NCBI GenBank assembly: GCA_026388185.1 | Contig: JAPLKG010000002.1 | Coordinates: 102,030 to 166,029 of the forward strand | Direction: 5' to 3' | DNA length: 64,000 nt | DNA from: Candidatus Eisenbacteria bacterium | GTDB lineage: Bacteria; Eisenbacteria; RBG-16-71-46; JAFGJU01 | Part shown: piece by piece, positions 63,500 to 64,000 of the stretch | How positions within the stretch are numbered: position 1 is the first letter of the stretch | How the letters are laid out: each line of letters begins with the position of its first letter | Notes under the pieces: generated by a model | The model's input: only the letters and a program-made list of their open reading frames with translations | What the model was told of the DNA's origin: nothing | The model's database searches: none | Position numbers and translations under genes: made by a program

Positions 63500-64000
63500 C
63501 TAATCCGTGTTTTCTCTCTTGGTCTTTCCCCAGTCTCTCTTACCGAGCAGGAAGTCAAACGTCGCCTTGACTCTGAAGAGGAGTGTAAGCTGGCGATAGC
63601 CGAAGTTCTCAAACATGGCAAGCGACATCAGGCGAGCAAAGTCGCCCCACTCCCTGTAGAGACCGAAGCTTGCCTCCTCCAGAAGCACGGCCAGCGTGGA
63701 AAGGAGCGTGCCTGCGGCCACTGCCAGAAGAAGAAACGTTATCAGGTAGGCAGTCGAGAGGATTCCAAGAAAATAAGCGAGAGGAATGAGGAAATATCCG
63801 ATGAGCTCGACCAGAGGCCCGAGCATCTCGAAGAAGAAATAATACGGCATACCCACGACGCCGACGCTTCCGTACCTCGGATTGAAGAGCATCCCCATGT
63901 TGCGGGTGAGAGATTGAATGAGACCCCTGTGCCACCTGTTCCTCTGGCGGGAAAGATTGCCCACGGAAACAGGGACTTCCGTCCAGCATATCGGGTCGGG
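63500..64000 (-). CDS. Processive family 2 glycosyltransferase (5' part missing)
   Basis: Only the C-terminal 166 residues are in the window. They start with the R/QxxRW acceptor motif (RQRNRWHRGL) of cellulose synthase- and NodC-like enzymes. Four membrane helices and a short cytoplasmic tail ending KRDWGKTKRENTD follow. The N-terminal catalytic domain lies beyond the right edge. It is probably a polysaccharide synthase. Its link to the four downstream membrane genes is inferred from strand and spacing only. Confidence 0.85.
   Translation of the reverse strand, partial: PDPICWTEVPVSVGNLSRQRNRWHRGLIQSLTRNMGMLFNPRYGSVGVVGMPYYFFFEMLGPLVELIGYFLIPLAYFLGILSTAYLITFLLLAVAAGTLLSTLAVLLEEASFGLYREWGDFARLMSLAMFENFGYRQLTLLFRVKATFDFLLGKRDWGKTKRENTD

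Noticed and set aside
1-64000. CRISPR arrays, rRNA genes, toxin-antitoxin or phage genes
   Set aside because: I looked for regularly spaced repeats, rRNA-like conserved blocks and typical phage proteins and saw none.

Overview
The window is a gene-dense chromosomal segment of about 57% GC by eye. It comes from a Gram-negative bacterium, shown by a LpxL/HtrB-type lipid A acyltransferase, LapA/LapB, MurJ and secreted proteins with cleavable signal peptides. The gene set (DUF6754-type membrane cluster, repeated M16 peptidase pairs, GAF and propeller proteins of unknown role) looks like an uncultured candidate-phylum lineage, possibly FCB-related. That placement is an inference and rests on no marker-gene tree. 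Many genes start with GTG or TTG. Three tRNA genes encode their own CCA. No rRNA, CRISPR array, prophage or intact insertion sequence was seen.

Region 1 (1-33,100, all minus strand) is housekeeping. Read in the direction of transcription it runs hisC; cmk, plsC, ispH, rpsA; two methylthiotransferases (mtaB, miaB); lapA, lapB, a SPOR protein; mutS; a TIM-barrel protein; a DUF362 ferredoxin; an S55 (SpoIVB-like) peptidase; a secreted beta-propeller protein; a GAF protein with a degenerate GGDEF end; an RRM protein; a membrane protein; mutL and miaA; tRNA-Gly; a radical SAM/DUF512 protein, der, plsY, gpsA, merR; tRNA-Pro; lpxL and a family 2 glycosyltransferase. The themes are phospholipid and envelope synthesis, mismatch repair and modification of tRNA position 37.

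Region 2 (33,250-54,990) is dominated by six M16 metallopeptidase genes. They form three neighbouring pairs, and each pair has one HxxEH-containing and one HxxEH-lacking member. Between the pairs lie rluB, murJ, scpB/scpA, trpS, an M50 protease, a PP-loop ATPase, a PiT/DUF47 phosphate transport pair, tRNA-Ala and an unidentified secreted protein. The third M16 pair and a GT39/TMTC-like membrane protein are on the plus strand, separated by a strong terminator hairpin.

Region 3 (55,000-64,000, minus strand) holds an OPT-family transporter, a 640-base non-coding stretch with a candidate structured RNA, a translationally coupled trio (lipoate ligase family, small membrane protein, CPBP protease), and then four membrane-protein genes. 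These four sit downstream of a processive glycosyltransferase that is cut by the right edge. They are the best candidate for an undescribed system: one FN3/DUF6754 protein, two multi-pass proteins and one protein with a large domain between two membrane helices.

Promoter-like sites with well-matched -35/-10 boxes were found upstream of all three tRNA genes, mutL, hisC, the plus-strand M16 pair, the OPT gene and a candidate structured RNA near 10.7 kb.
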